A DNA stretch of 11,056 nucleotides from contig PEXW01000028.1 in NCBI GenBank assembly GCA_002774575.1, positions 1-11,056 on the forward strand. Reading direction: 5' to 3'. The number at the start of each line of letters is the position of its first letter. Position 1 is the stretch's first letter. This stretch comes from Candidatus Kerfeldbacteria bacterium CG08_land_8_20_14_0_20_43_14. GTDB lineage: Bacteria; Patescibacteriota; Patescibacteriia; PEXW01. A program made the position numbers and the translations under genes. This document shows, one piece after another, positions 1 through 7,939 of the stretch. The notes beneath the pieces were generated by a model that saw only the letters and a list, made by a program, of their open reading frames with translations, did no database searches and was not told the DNA's origin.

Positions 1-1934
1 ATATAACGATTAATAAGGCTGGCGTTGATTTAATCGGTGCCGGAGCTGGTAACAGCATTATTGAGGGGATGATCGCAGTAAACAATAACGATTCAGGCAC
101 AGTATTTAACCAAACAATAAGCGGGTTTACTATAGAGAATAGAAATGTTGGAATTGCTTGCAGCTATACGGGTGTAAATCCAGTCATTAAGAACAATGTC
201 ATCACCAACATGACATTAGCCGGTATTATAGCTAGTCAGGGGGCCTCTCCATCAATAGTCAATAATTCCATTGCGAGCAACAGAATAGGCATCAGGCTTG
301 TGTCTTCAGCGGCTAAAATCAAGAATAATATTATTGTAAATAATACTCTTTGTGGCATAAGTGCGGAAAGCTCTTCGCAACTAACAATATCTTACAATGA
401 TGTATTTGGTAATAGCAGTGCAAACTATAGCGGCTGTTTTGCCGGAGTCGGGGATATATCGTCTGATCCGCTTTTCACCAGCACTGTTGACTTTCATCTC
501 CAGCAAACTTCTGCCTGCATAGATGCCGGCGATCCGAGTGATGAGTATTTCGGCGAACCGGATCCGAATGGAAATCGAGTTAACATGGGTGCGTATGGCA
601 ATACCTTTGAAGCTGAAAAAAATCCCCGGCCCATCATTGTGCCAATCGGTGATAAAACGGTCTATCCTAATGCCTCACTCGTTTTTCAAATCAGTATTGC
701 CGAGTCTGGCAGCAACGATTCGCTAAACTTTTCATTTGGCAATTTGCCATCCGGCGCGACTTTTGACCCAGTTACCCAGATCTTCGAGTGGACGCCTACT
801 ACCGCGCAGAGAGGTGAGTATACGACTTCTATTACCGTTACCAATGGGGATGGTTTCACTAATTCAGAGACAATTAAAATTACCGTACTAAATAACGCCC
901 CGAGTTTTGATATGTCTACTATCCCCTGTGGGGAAGATTCGGGTTTTTGCTTTGTTCATACGATAGCTGGCCGCACTCTAACATTTACTCTAAGCGCTTC
1001 TGATTTGGACGATGATAGCCTGACCTATTCAGCCAGCGGTCTTCCGTCTGGTGCGACGTTTGATCCAGCTACCCAGATATTCAACTGGAATACTACTACT
1101 TTACCGAATGGGTATGAAAAATGGTCTAAATTTACTGTTGTTGATTCTTTTGGTACTTCCAGTGAATTGAATGTTTTCTTTTATTTCGGTAATAGCGCTC
1201 CTTATTTTCCAAACAACGGTCCCTTTTATTTAGTCGACAAGTATGTTCTGATTAATTATACCCTCACCTTTCAAGTATTGGCTTTTGATCCTGAAGGTGA
1301 TCATATAACCTATTCAGCCAGTAATCTTCCGCCCGGCGCCACGTTTGATCCCGAAACAAGGACTTTTAATTGGACGCCAGATCAGGCTGGAATTTATTCG
1401 GTAAGTTTCACCGCGACTGATATTTTTAACGCCTCTACCACAAAAACCATTTCACTTGTTGCCGTTGATGAGCCAATTGTTTTACTGTCAATTGGCGATA
1501 AGTTGGTTTATAGGGGCAGTGCTCTAACTTTTGAGATAATGGCTCTTGCTCCACAGGGTGTTATTATTACCTATTCAGCTAGTAATCTTCCGCCCGGCGC
1601 CACGTTTGATCCCGCGACCAGGACTTTTAGTTGGATACCCGCTACTGGTCAGCTAGGCACCTATCAAGTTACCTTTACGGCGACTGATGGTATGGGCGGG
1701 TATGATTCCGAAACGATTCAGATAACCGTGAATATCTGTGGTGATGCTAACGCAGATGGGAAGGTTAATATGTTAGATATTACCTATATTGCGAATTATC
1801 TCTACAAACATGGTCCAGCGCCGAAGCCGCTTTTATCTGCGGATGTGGATGGGGGTGGCTTCGTGAACTCACTTGATTCGACCTATCTGATTAACTATCT
1901 CTACAAAAACGGCCCAGGGTTGAAATGTAAATAG
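1..1934 (+). CDS. Secreted beta-helix / He_PIG Ig / dockerin protein (5' end outside window)
   Basis: The reading frame is open from base 3, so the true start lies upstream; the ATG at 69 is internal. Bases 3 to about 600 encode a right-handed parallel beta-helix: repeated short N-rich turns (IKNNVIT, IVNNSIA, IKNNIIV), closing with the usual 'DPLF...DFHLQ...CIDAGDP...MGAYGN' segment. Four He_PIG-type putative Ig domains follow (about 630-884, 891-1181, 1191-1466, 1467-1733), each with a P(S/P)GATFDP motif; the first and last start with IGDK(T/L)VY. A type I dockerin pair ends the protein (1737-1934): DANADGKVNMLD is a canonical calcium loop, while the second, DVDGGGFVNSLD, has Gly at the fifth position. 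Known role of these families: extracellular carbohydrate binding or adhesion, and dockerin docks to cohesin. No catalytic domain is visible in this part. Export is inferred, since the signal peptide would be off the window. Domain assignment is confident; function is not. Confidence 0.85.
   Translation, partial: ITINKAGVDLIGAGAGNSIIEGMIAVNNNDSGTVFNQTISGFTIENRNVGIACSYTGVNPVIKNNVITNMTLAGIIASQGASPSIVNNSIASNRIGIRLVSSAAKIKNNIIVNNTLCGISAESSSQLTISYNDVFGNSSANYSGCFAGVGDISSDPLFTSTVDFHLQQTSACIDAGDPSDEYFGEPDPNGNRVNMGAYGNTFEAEKNPRPIIVPIGDKTVYPNASLVFQISIAESGSNDSLNFSFGNLPSGATFDPVTQIFEWTPTTAQRGEYTTSITVTNGDGFTNSETIKITVLNNAPSFDMSTIPCGEDSGFCFVHTIAGRTLTFTLSASDLDDDSLTYSASGLPSGATFDPATQIFNWNTTTLPNGYEKWSKFTVVDSFGTSSELNVFFYFGNSAPYFPNNGPFYLVDKYVLINYTLTFQVLAFDPEGDHITYSASNLPPGATFDPETRTFNWTPDQAGIYSVSFTATDIFNASTTKTISLVAVDEPIVLLSIGDKLVYRGSALTFEIMALAPQGVIITYSASNLPPGATFDPATRTFSWIPATGQLGTYQVTFTATDGMGGYDSETIQITVNICGDANADGKVNMLDITYIANYLYKHGPAPKPLLSADVDGGGFVNSLDSTYLINYLYKNGPGLKCK
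1308..1374 (+). repeat. Direct DNA repeat inside Ig domain 3 (partner 1569-1635)
   Basis: Bases 1308-1374 and 1569-1635 are aligned at an offset of 261 bases (87 codons) and differ at only 5 of 67 positions. The segment encodes the YSASNLPPGATFDP core. A shorter relative starts at 1023 (acctattcagccag). The near-identical DNA points to a recent domain duplication or gene conversion between Ig domains 3 and 4. Confidence 0.85.
1569..1635 (+). repeat. Direct DNA repeat inside Ig domain 4 (partner 1308-1374)
   Basis: Second copy of the 67-base direct repeat, encoding YSASNLPPGATFDPATRTF. It keeps the reading frame, so the duplication is consistent with selection on the protein. Confidence 0.85.
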
Positions 1935-1937
1935 GAG
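1933..1937 (+). promoter_or_regulatory. Shine-Dalgarno AGGAG for the 1946 gene, overlapping the previous stop
   Basis: AGGAG overlaps the TAG stop (1932-1934) of the dockerin gene and lies 8 bases before the ATG at 1946. This fixes the start and suggests the two genes share a transcript and may be translationally coupled. Confidence 0.8.
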
Positions 1938-1945
1938 CGATTAAA

Positions 1946-4900
1946 ATGCGTAAAATAATAATATATACTTTTTTACTGACATTATTCACTGCCGTCGTAT
2001 CGCTTTTAGGCGTCGAACCAGTGCGTGCCGCCACCAGTATCAGCGCCTGTGGAATTTTGTCGACGGCCAATGAAACTTATGTTTTAACCCAGGATGTATC
2101 ATCTGACGGCACTTGTTTTGTGATTTCCGCCAATTACATTACTCTGGATTTGAACGGCCATACTGTGACATACGGCAATGCCGCGGCTAGTTATTATTAT
2201 GGAGTGGCCATTCCAATGAGCTATTATAATTCGGTTTCGCAAACTATATTTCCGGGTTTGCCTCCGGAGGCGTTCAAAGGCGCCCAGCATGTAACCATTA
2301 TGAACGGCACGATCAATCAAGGCAGTGGCGGTGGAGAAAAGAATCACGCGGTTTACGCCCGACCAGGCAATTATGAAACAGTTCATGACACAACCAGCAC
2401 GGTATACAGCAAAGACTCGCAAAATATTATTTTTCATTATGGCCATGATAATAATTTATATAACAACACAGCCTATAATAATGTAACCAGCATTACCAGC
2501 CGGTATCAGGGCCATGAGGTTATCGGCACATCCAGTGATTCGGGCAACACAAAGATTCACGGTAATACCATTATTGGTGGGCCACAGTATGGCATTAGGA
2601 TTGCGCAAAATGACGCCACAGCCGCGGGTTTTGAAATTTATGACAACAATGTCAGTCAAAACGCCAAGGTGGCTAATCCCTATGGCATTAGCGTTCATGT
2701 TAATAATGCTAAAGTTTATAACAACACGATTACGCCGCAGAATGGCCGCGGGATTCATTTGGCTGGCTGCTCCAATGTGGAAGTTTATAGTAATACCGTT
2801 ACTGTGATGGAAGGCGTCAATCCAGAATACAGTCCAGGATGGTCGCATGGCATAAAAGTTGAAAATGGTACTAATTTAAAAATTTATAATAACACCGTAA
2901 CTGCCTATGCCGGTACTGTCGGCGGAAAGGATTTTGGTCATGCCTATGCCCTGGATCTGACAATGACTTCTGGGGCGGATACGCACAATGAAATTTACAA
3001 TAATACTTTCATGGCAATTACTTCTGCGTCAAATCGAACGGCCGTCGCCTTGCATTTAGTCGATGTTCGCGCTGGTAATGCCGCGGAGATTCATAATAAT
3101 ATTTTTCGCTCCAACAACTATAATGTGATGTTCGATTACGACAGCGGCAGCGAAGTTTATTCTCGGTCCAACACTTTTGAACTGACTGGCACGCCCATAA
3201 ACTATCACACCCTGAATTTTTACACTGGTCCGACAGCCTCGATTAGCAATATTTTTTTGAATTCCAGCGTGGCTGGCGGAGCATCCTTAAAAGATATTAC
3301 TTATCGTCCAGCCGGCGCTGGGTTTGGCTACAAAATTCAAAATTATTTAAATTTGACTGTTTTGAATGCAAATGGACCCGCCCTGACAGGAGCTGATGTT
3401 GTGGTTAAAGATAAATTCGGCAATACGCAAGCCACCGGCGTGACTGATTCAGTGGGCAAATTGTCAATGGCATTAACCGCGACTGATGTTACTGGCAAGC
3501 CATTGGTTAGCACTGATTTGTCGCCTTATACCGTCTCAATCAGCAAGCTTGGTTTCGTCCCGGCTGAAGCAGGTTTCAATATTGAACAAAGTCAGAATTT
3601 GGAAATAAGTTTAACCGCGACAGACGCTCCGCCACCAGCTCCGTCCTGTATGCAAAATTGGACTTGCCAAGAATGGTCAGCCTGCGTTAATGGGGAACGA
3701 ACCAGAACCTGTTCGGATTCCAATTCCTGTGGCGTAATTACCGAAAGACCGGCCTTGGTTCAGGCCTGCCAAATATCTCCCAATTGCCTGGAGGATTGGT
3801 CTTGTTCAGCCTGGTCGGCCTGCAGCGATAATCAGCAAACCAGAACTTGTACGGACAGAAACGGCTGTGGAACAACAACCAGTAAACCCAGAAAAACTTT
3901 TAATTGTGCCTCTGGGCAGAGTCCTACGCCGAGTGACGACATTGCTCCAAATACTCAAATAACTACCAGCCCGCCAGCTCTGCAGGCCAGTAAAAAGGCG
4001 GAGTTTGCCTGGTTGGGGGTTGATGATCAGACTGCGGCAAGTGATTTACTTTTTTCTTACAAACTGGACAGCAACGACTGGTCAAAGTGGTCTGATTTAA
4101 CGGATATTTCTTTTAATGATTTGCGGAATGGTACGCATAGTTTTTCAGTCCGGGTTAGGGATAAGGCCGGCAATATAGATGCCAGTCAGGCTCAAGTCCA
4201 ATTCCGTATTCAAAAAGAGCCGTTAATTGTAGTTGGACAAAGGCAAGGCGGTTCTCAAGTGCGCCTATTTGATAATCAAGGCCGGTTGGTAAAAAGTTTC
4301 CGGGCCTTTGAGTCAAAATTTGTTGGCGGCATTTCCGTTGCTATGGGCGACCTGGGTGGCGACGAAGTTGATGAAATTATCATTGGTTCAGGTCCGGGCC
4401 GCAAGCCAGAAGTAGAAATTTTCAGGCGAAACGGAACTTTGATTAATAAATTCATGGCTTATTCCGCAGGTATGACTAAAGGCCTGATGGTTGCAACCGG
4501 CGATGTAAACGGTGATGGCAAAGATGAAATTATCACCAGTCCTATGGCCGGCGCTGGACCAGAAGTCAGGATTTTTGGCTATCGCAAGGGGAAATTCGCG
4601 CAGATTTTCCCAAGGTTTAACGCCTATAGTTCTTCTTTCCGCGGTGGAGTTTCCATAACGGCCGGTGATGTAAACGGTGATGGCAAAGATGAAATTATCA
4701 CCAGTCAGCAAAGCGGTTCAAAGTCGGAAATAAAAGCTTTTGCTCTGGTTAATGGCAGGTTCAGGCAGTACAGCTTGAGTTTTCTGGCATACCCCAGGGG
4801 TTTTGTCGGTGGCTCAAACCTCGCAGTCGGCCAATTAAACAGCTCTTTGGCCCAGGAAATAATCGCCGGACCAGGGCGCAATTATCAGCCCCAAGTAAAA

Positions 4901-5158
4901 ACCTTTTATCAAAACAACAATCGTTTCCATAATTTAAATACGGGCCTTCTGGCTTATAAAGCTGCCTTCCGCAGCGGGGTGAGCGTAGCCAGCGCGGATG
5001 TAGACATGGACGGTACGGATGAAATTATCACGGCTCCGGCCGCAGGCAGCGACGCGATTATTAAAATCTATAAAGCCAATGGCAAGACGCTAATAAGAAG
5101 CTTCCGAGCTTTCCCTAAAACCTTCCGGGCCGGAGTCAGGATTGCCAGCGGTGAATAA
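1946..5158 (+). CDS. Exported multidomain surface protein: beta-helix, TSP1-like, Ig, FG-GAP repeats
   Basis: This is a 1070-residue protein. Residues 1-28 form a signal peptide (MRK, hydrophobic core, cleavage likely after VRA). Residues 30 to about 450 are a parallel beta-helix with recurring iYnNt turns (KVYNNTIT at 256, EVYSNTVT at 279, KIYNNTVT at 312, EIYNNTF at 349, EIHNNIF at 381). Residues 469-556 resemble a carboxypeptidase-regulatory/Cna-B-like beta domain. Residues 568-654 hold two thrombospondin-1-like modules with WxCxxWxxC, then RTC and CG. Residues 664-752 are Ig-like. From 759 to the end are six FG-GAP/VCBS-like units of about 50-55 residues with calcium-type DVNGDGKDE loops. 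No sortase motif or C-terminal membrane anchor is visible. This architecture is typical of CPR surface proteins; adhesion or glycan binding is inferred. It starts 11 bases after the dockerin gene, so it is probably co-transcribed. The last repeat stops at GVRIASGE, where another loop would normally begin. Confidence 0.88.
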   Translation: MRKIIIYTFLLTLFTAVVSLLGVEPVRAATSISACGILSTANETYVLTQDVSSDGTCFVISANYITLDLNGHTVTYGNAAASYYYGVAIPMSYYNSVSQTIFPGLPPEAFKGAQHVTIMNGTINQGSGGGEKNHAVYARPGNYETVHDTTSTVYSKDSQNIIFHYGHDNNLYNNTAYNNVTSITSRYQGHEVIGTSSDSGNTKIHGNTIIGGPQYGIRIAQNDATAAGFEIYDNNVSQNAKVANPYGISVHVNNAKVYNNTITPQNGRGIHLAGCSNVEVYSNTVTVMEGVNPEYSPGWSHGIKVENGTNLKIYNNTVTAYAGTVGGKDFGHAYALDLTMTSGADTHNEIYNNTFMAITSASNRTAVALHLVDVRAGNAAEIHNNIFRSNNYNVMFDYDSGSEVYSRSNTFELTGTPINYHTLNFYTGPTASISNIFLNSSVAGGASLKDITYRPAGAGFGYKIQNYLNLTVLNANGPALTGADVVVKDKFGNTQATGVTDSVGKLSMALTATDVTGKPLVSTDLSPYTVSISKLGFVPAEAGFNIEQSQNLEISLTATDAPPPAPSCMQNWTCQEWSACVNGERTRTCSDSNSCGVITERPALVQACQISPNCLEDWSCSAWSACSDNQQTRTCTDRNGCGTTTSKPRKTFNCASGQSPTPSDDIAPNTQITTSPPALQASKKAEFAWLGVDDQTAASDLLFSYKLDSNDWSKWSDLTDISFNDLRNGTHSFSVRVRDKAGNIDASQAQVQFRIQKEPLIVVGQRQGGSQVRLFDNQGRLVKSFRAFESKFVGGISVAMGDLGGDEVDEIIIGSGPGRKPEVEIFRRNGTLINKFMAYSAGMTKGLMVATGDVNGDGKDEIITSPMAGAGPEVRIFGYRKGKFAQIFPRFNAYSSSFRGGVSITAGDVNGDGKDEIITSQQSGSKSEIKAFALVNGRFRQYSLSFLAYPRGFVGGSNLAVGQLNSSLAQEIIAGPGRNYQPQVKTFYQNNNRFHNLNTGLLAYKAAFRSGVSVASADVDMDGTDEIITAPAAGSDAIIKIYKANGKTLIRSFRAFPKTFRAGVRIASGE
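4502..4541 (+). repeat. Exact 40-base direct repeat in FG-GAP units (partner 4667-4706)
   Basis: Bases 4502-4541 and 4667-4706 are identical over 40 bases at an offset of 165 (55 codons, one FG-GAP unit). They encode DVNGDGKDEIITS. Diverged relatives (gatgaaattatca) recur near 4371 and 5019. Identity at silent positions suggests recent repeat expansion or gene conversion. Confidence 0.9.
4667..4706 (+). repeat. Exact 40-base direct repeat in FG-GAP units (partner 4502-4541)
   Basis: Second identical copy, one 55-codon unit downstream, encoding the calcium-binding loop of the next FG-GAP unit. Confidence 0.9.
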
Positions 5159-5185
5159 AACATTTTAGCTTTCGGGCGTTTTAGC

Positions 5186-5215
5186 TTGTTAAATTGTCCC
5201 AAATCGCCATATACT
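5186..5215 (+). promoter_or_regulatory. Probable sigma70-type promoter for the Mg2+ ATPase gene
   Basis: A -35 box TTGTTA (5186-5191) and a -10 box TATACT (5210-5215) are separated by 18 bases. Transcription would begin near 5222, giving a leader of about 36 bases. No convincing terminator is seen between the stop at 5158 and this promoter, so read-through from the surface operon remains possible. Confidence 0.55.
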
Positions 5216-5224
5216 ATGAACAGC

Positions 5225-5256
5225 ATGGAGCTTTTTGAATTATGAAGAACATTTGA
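5225..5256 (+). other. Two chained mini-ORFs in the leader of the Mg2+ ATPase gene
   Basis: ATG at 5225 opens MELFEL, ending in TGA at 5243-5245. That stop overlaps another ATG (5242-5244), which opens MKNI, ending in TGA at 5254-5256, one base before the ATPase ATG at 5258. The first ATG lies only a few bases from the predicted transcript start. Bacterial mgtA genes can be controlled by short leader peptides (mgtL in Salmonella), but there is no sequence similarity here. The arrangement may be chance in an ATG-rich stretch. Confidence 0.25.
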
Positions 5257-5257
5257 A

Positions 5258-7771
5258 ATGCAACCAAGCCAATCATTAACCTATAAACCAAAATTTGGTC
5301 TGACCAGTGAAGAAGCCAAAGCCAGGTTGTTGCAGTACGGCGAAAATTTGGTTTATAAGAAAAAGAAGCTAAAACCAATAATTTTTTTTCTGAAGAAATT
5401 CATCAGCCCTTTGCTGATAATGTTGATTGTGGCGGCGGTCATCGCGTTTTTTATCAGCCAAAAGCCCAACGCTCTGATAGTTTTGGGCATGGTTTTGGTT
5501 TCCGGGATTTTGGATTTTGCCAACACTTATAAATCCCAAAAAGCCGAAGCAGAACTTTTTGCCAAAGTTATTACCACAGTGGCCGTTTATCGCGACGGCA
5601 AAAAAGTTGATTTGCCCATAAAAGACATTGTGCCAGGCGATATGATAAGTATTATTCCGGGCAATGTCATCCCGGCGGATTGTGAGGTCTTAGAAGCGGA
5701 TGATTTTTTCGTAAACCAGTCAGCTTTGACTGGCGAGTCTTTTCCAGTGGAAAAACGGCCTTCATCTGAAACCGCTTCGCAAACTGGAAATTTAGCCGAG
5801 CAAATCAACCGGATTTTTATGGGCACGAACGCGGTAACGGGTTTTGCCACGGCCAGGGTTTTAAAAACCGGCAAGAATACTGAATTCGGGATGATTGCCG
5901 AAAGATTGCGCGCAGCCATGCCGGAAACCGAATTCGAAAAAGGCATCAAGCAGTTCAGTATGTTTATCATGAAAGTTACATTCGTGTTGGTTTCTTTTGT
6001 TTTTTTGGCCAATGCGCTTTCCAGCAAGGGCATTTTGGAATCTTTTATGTTTGCCATTGCCATTGCCATTGGTCTTACGCCAGAGTTGTTGCCGGTCATT
6101 CTTTCGGTTTCTTTAAGCCGCGGTTCGATGGCCATGGCGAAAAAGGAAGTGGTGGTTAAAAACTTGCCGTCAATTCAAAATTTGGGCACCATGGATATTT
6201 TATGCACTGACAAAACCGGCACGCTTACCGAGGACAAGATAGTTCTAATTAAACATACTGATGGTTTTGGTAAGGAATCAGCCAAGGTATTATTGAATGC
6301 TTATTTAAGCAGTTATTACCACACAGGCGTGCAAAATCCTTTGGATGGCGCCATTAAAAATTTTAAAGCCCTAGATATTTCCGGATATAAAAAAATTGAC
6401 GAGATCCCATTTGATTTTACCCGTCGCCGGCAATCAATCGTGGTTGAATATAAAAATAAAAGAGTAGTTATTACTAAAGGAGCGCCGGAAGATGTGCTAA
6501 AAGTCGCCAGTTTTTACGAAGAGGCAGATCAGAAAGTTCTGTTACGAGGCGACATTGAAGAGCGGATAAAAAAACAATTTGATTCTTTAAGCGCTGAAGG
6601 ATTTCGAGTGCTGGCCGTGGCCACGCGGGAGGTGCCGGTTGATAGTCAGAGCATTTATGAAAACGATGTGGAAAAAGGCATGATATTTCAAGGTTTTGTC
6701 TGTTTTTTGGACCCAGCCAAGGAAACTTCTTTGCAGGCCATTTTGGAGTTGGAAGAAAAAGGCGTGGAAGTAAAAATTTTGACCGGCGATAATGAGATAT
6801 TAACCCAGAAAATCTGCCGCGATATCAATTTGCCGATCAAAGGCGTTTTAACCGGTGCTCAAATTTCCAATTTGACCGACGAAGCTTTGAAAGTAAAAGC
6901 CAGGGGAATAACGATTTTTGCCCGCGTCAGCCCGGTTCAAAAAGAAAGGATAATCAGAGTATTAAGGAAAAGTGGACATGTGGTTGGCTATCTGGGAGAC
7001 GGCATTAATGACGCGCCGGCCTTGACCGCGGCAGATGTCGGCATTTCAGTAAATAACGCCGTGGATGTGGCCAAAGACGCGGCCAGCATTATTTTATTAA
7101 GAAAAAGTTTGGAAGTTTTGCGCGATGGGGTTATTGAGGGCCGTCGGACTTTTCAAAATACTTTGAAATACATGATGATGGGCTTGAGCTCTAATTTTGG
7201 CAATATGTTTTCCATGATGGCCGCCTCGGCATTTTTGCCTTTTTTGCCCATGATGCCAGCGCAGGTTTTACTGAACAATTTTATTTATGATACTTCCCAG
7301 GTTACTTTGCCAGGCGATAAAGTCGACGCGGAATTGCTGGACAAACCGCCGCACTGGAACATCAAGTTTATCAGAAAGTACATGGTAGTTTTTGGCTTAG
7401 TCAGCTCGCTTTTTGATTTTATTACTTTTGGCACATTATTTTTGGTTTTTAAATTTACTAATTCTCATTTTCAAACCGGCTGGTTTATTGAATCTTTGGC
7501 CACGCAGGTTTTGGTTATTTTTGTGATTCGAACCAGAAAAACGCCGTTCGCAAAAAGCATGCCAAGTAAAGCTCTGATGTTCAGCGCCATTAGCGGAGTT
7601 GTAGTCGCCTGGCTCATTCCTTTCACGCCTTTGGCCAAGATTTTCCAATTTGCCAGACTGCCATGGTACGCGCTTTTGACTATCATCGGCATTGTGGCCG
7701 TCTATTTAGTACTGGTTGAAATAACTAAACGTTTTTTCTTCAGAAAATACGGCAGGGAAATCAGAAAATAA
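5258..7771 (+). CDS. mgtA: MgtA-type Mg2+-transporting P-type ATPase (P3B)
   Basis: This is an 837-residue inner-membrane pump predicted to import Mg2+ with ATP hydrolysis. Visible in order: N-terminal cation-ATPase domain (GLTSEEAKARLLQYGEN, from residue 14), TM1-2 (about 45-85), actuator TGES (158-161), TM4 ion-site motif PELLP (275-279), phosphorylation site DKTGTLT with Asp318, nucleotide-binding KGAPE (407-411), TGDN (509-512), hinge GDGINDAP (580-587), and C-terminal TM5-10. MgtA/MgtB hallmarks are IQNLGTMDILCTDKTGTLT, PFDFTRRRQS, LLNNFIYDTSQ and ESLATQ..VIF.IRT. E. coli MgtA is about 898 residues; the difference is mainly a shorter N-terminal tail. The start at 5258 is supported by an in-frame stop at 5243 and no other in-frame ATG. 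The ribosome site is weak (GAAG at 5244-5247). Family assignment is strong; substrate is inferred from the family. Confidence 0.88.
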   Translation: MQPSQSLTYKPKFGLTSEEAKARLLQYGENLVYKKKKLKPIIFFLKKFISPLLIMLIVAAVIAFFISQKPNALIVLGMVLVSGILDFANTYKSQKAEAELFAKVITTVAVYRDGKKVDLPIKDIVPGDMISIIPGNVIPADCEVLEADDFFVNQSALTGESFPVEKRPSSETASQTGNLAEQINRIFMGTNAVTGFATARVLKTGKNTEFGMIAERLRAAMPETEFEKGIKQFSMFIMKVTFVLVSFVFLANALSSKGILESFMFAIAIAIGLTPELLPVILSVSLSRGSMAMAKKEVVVKNLPSIQNLGTMDILCTDKTGTLTEDKIVLIKHTDGFGKESAKVLLNAYLSSYYHTGVQNPLDGAIKNFKALDISGYKKIDEIPFDFTRRRQSIVVEYKNKRVVITKGAPEDVLKVASFYEEADQKVLLRGDIEERIKKQFDSLSAEGFRVLAVATREVPVDSQSIYENDVEKGMIFQGFVCFLDPAKETSLQAILELEEKGVEVKILTGDNEILTQKICRDINLPIKGVLTGAQISNLTDEALKVKARGITIFARVSPVQKERIIRVLRKSGHVVGYLGDGINDAPALTAADVGISVNNAVDVAKDAASIILLRKSLEVLRDGVIEGRRTFQNTLKYMMMGLSSNFGNMFSMMAASAFLPFLPMMPAQVLLNNFIYDTSQVTLPGDKVDAELLDKPPHWNIKFIRKYMVVFGLVSSLFDFITFGTLFLVFKFTNSHFQTGWFIESLATQVLVIFVIRTRKTPFAKSMPSKALMFSAISGVVVAWLIPFTPLAKIFQFARLPWYALLTIIGIVAVYLVLVEITKRFFFRKYGREIRK

Positions 7772-7791
7772 ATTTCATCAAAATTTTTTTA

Positions 7792-7820
7792 TTGACAGGC
7801 AGGAAATAAAGGTATACATT
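7792..7820 (+). promoter_or_regulatory. Strong-looking promoter before the 91-residue ORF
   Basis: A perfect -35 box TTGACA (7792-7797) is followed by TATACATT at 7813-7820. The -10 can be read as TATACA (15-base spacer) or TACATT (17-base spacer). Transcription would start near 7826, leaving a leader of about 115 bases before the ATG at 7940. Confidence 0.6.
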
Positions 7821-7829
7821 TTCAATTCG

Positions 7830-7856
7830 CCCCAGACTTTTGAATTGCAGTTGGGG
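7830..7856 (+). promoter_or_regulatory. Leader hairpin in the 5' UTR of the 91-residue ORF
   Basis: CCCCA-g-ACT (7830-7838) pairs with AGTTGGGG (7849-7856), giving an 8-pair stem with one bulged G and a loop of about 10 bases. It sits right at the start of the predicted transcript. No T-run follows directly, so it is not a simple terminator; it may stabilise the message or bind something. No known riboswitch class was recognised. Confidence 0.4.
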
Positions 7857-7939
7857 GTAAATTGTTCTTTTTTATTCCTTAAAATTCTTTTTTGAAACGG
7901 CCATTCAGGCAGGCAATAATTTTATTGGAGCAGGTATTC

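Noticed and set aside
1308..1635. CRISPR-like spaced repeats
   Set aside because: Only two close copies, in frame within a protein domain, with coding sequence between them.
2099..2848. Minus-strand open frames of 115 and 130 codons under the beta-helix gene
   Set aside because: They lie wholly inside a well-supported gene, show no domain or ribosome site, and arise from its repetitive N-rich codons.
5155..5166. TAAAA-CA-TTTTA hairpin as a terminator after the FG-GAP gene
   Set aside because: The stem is only A/T pairs, too weak for a credible terminator.
5587..6135. A 182-codon minus-strand frame inside the Mg2+ ATPase gene
   Set aside because: It is antisense to catalytic-domain coding sequence, with no recognisable motif or start signal.
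7892..7939. TTG start adding 16 residues to the 91-residue protein
   Set aside because: The ATG at 7940 has GGAG at ideal spacing; the TTG has no comparable site.
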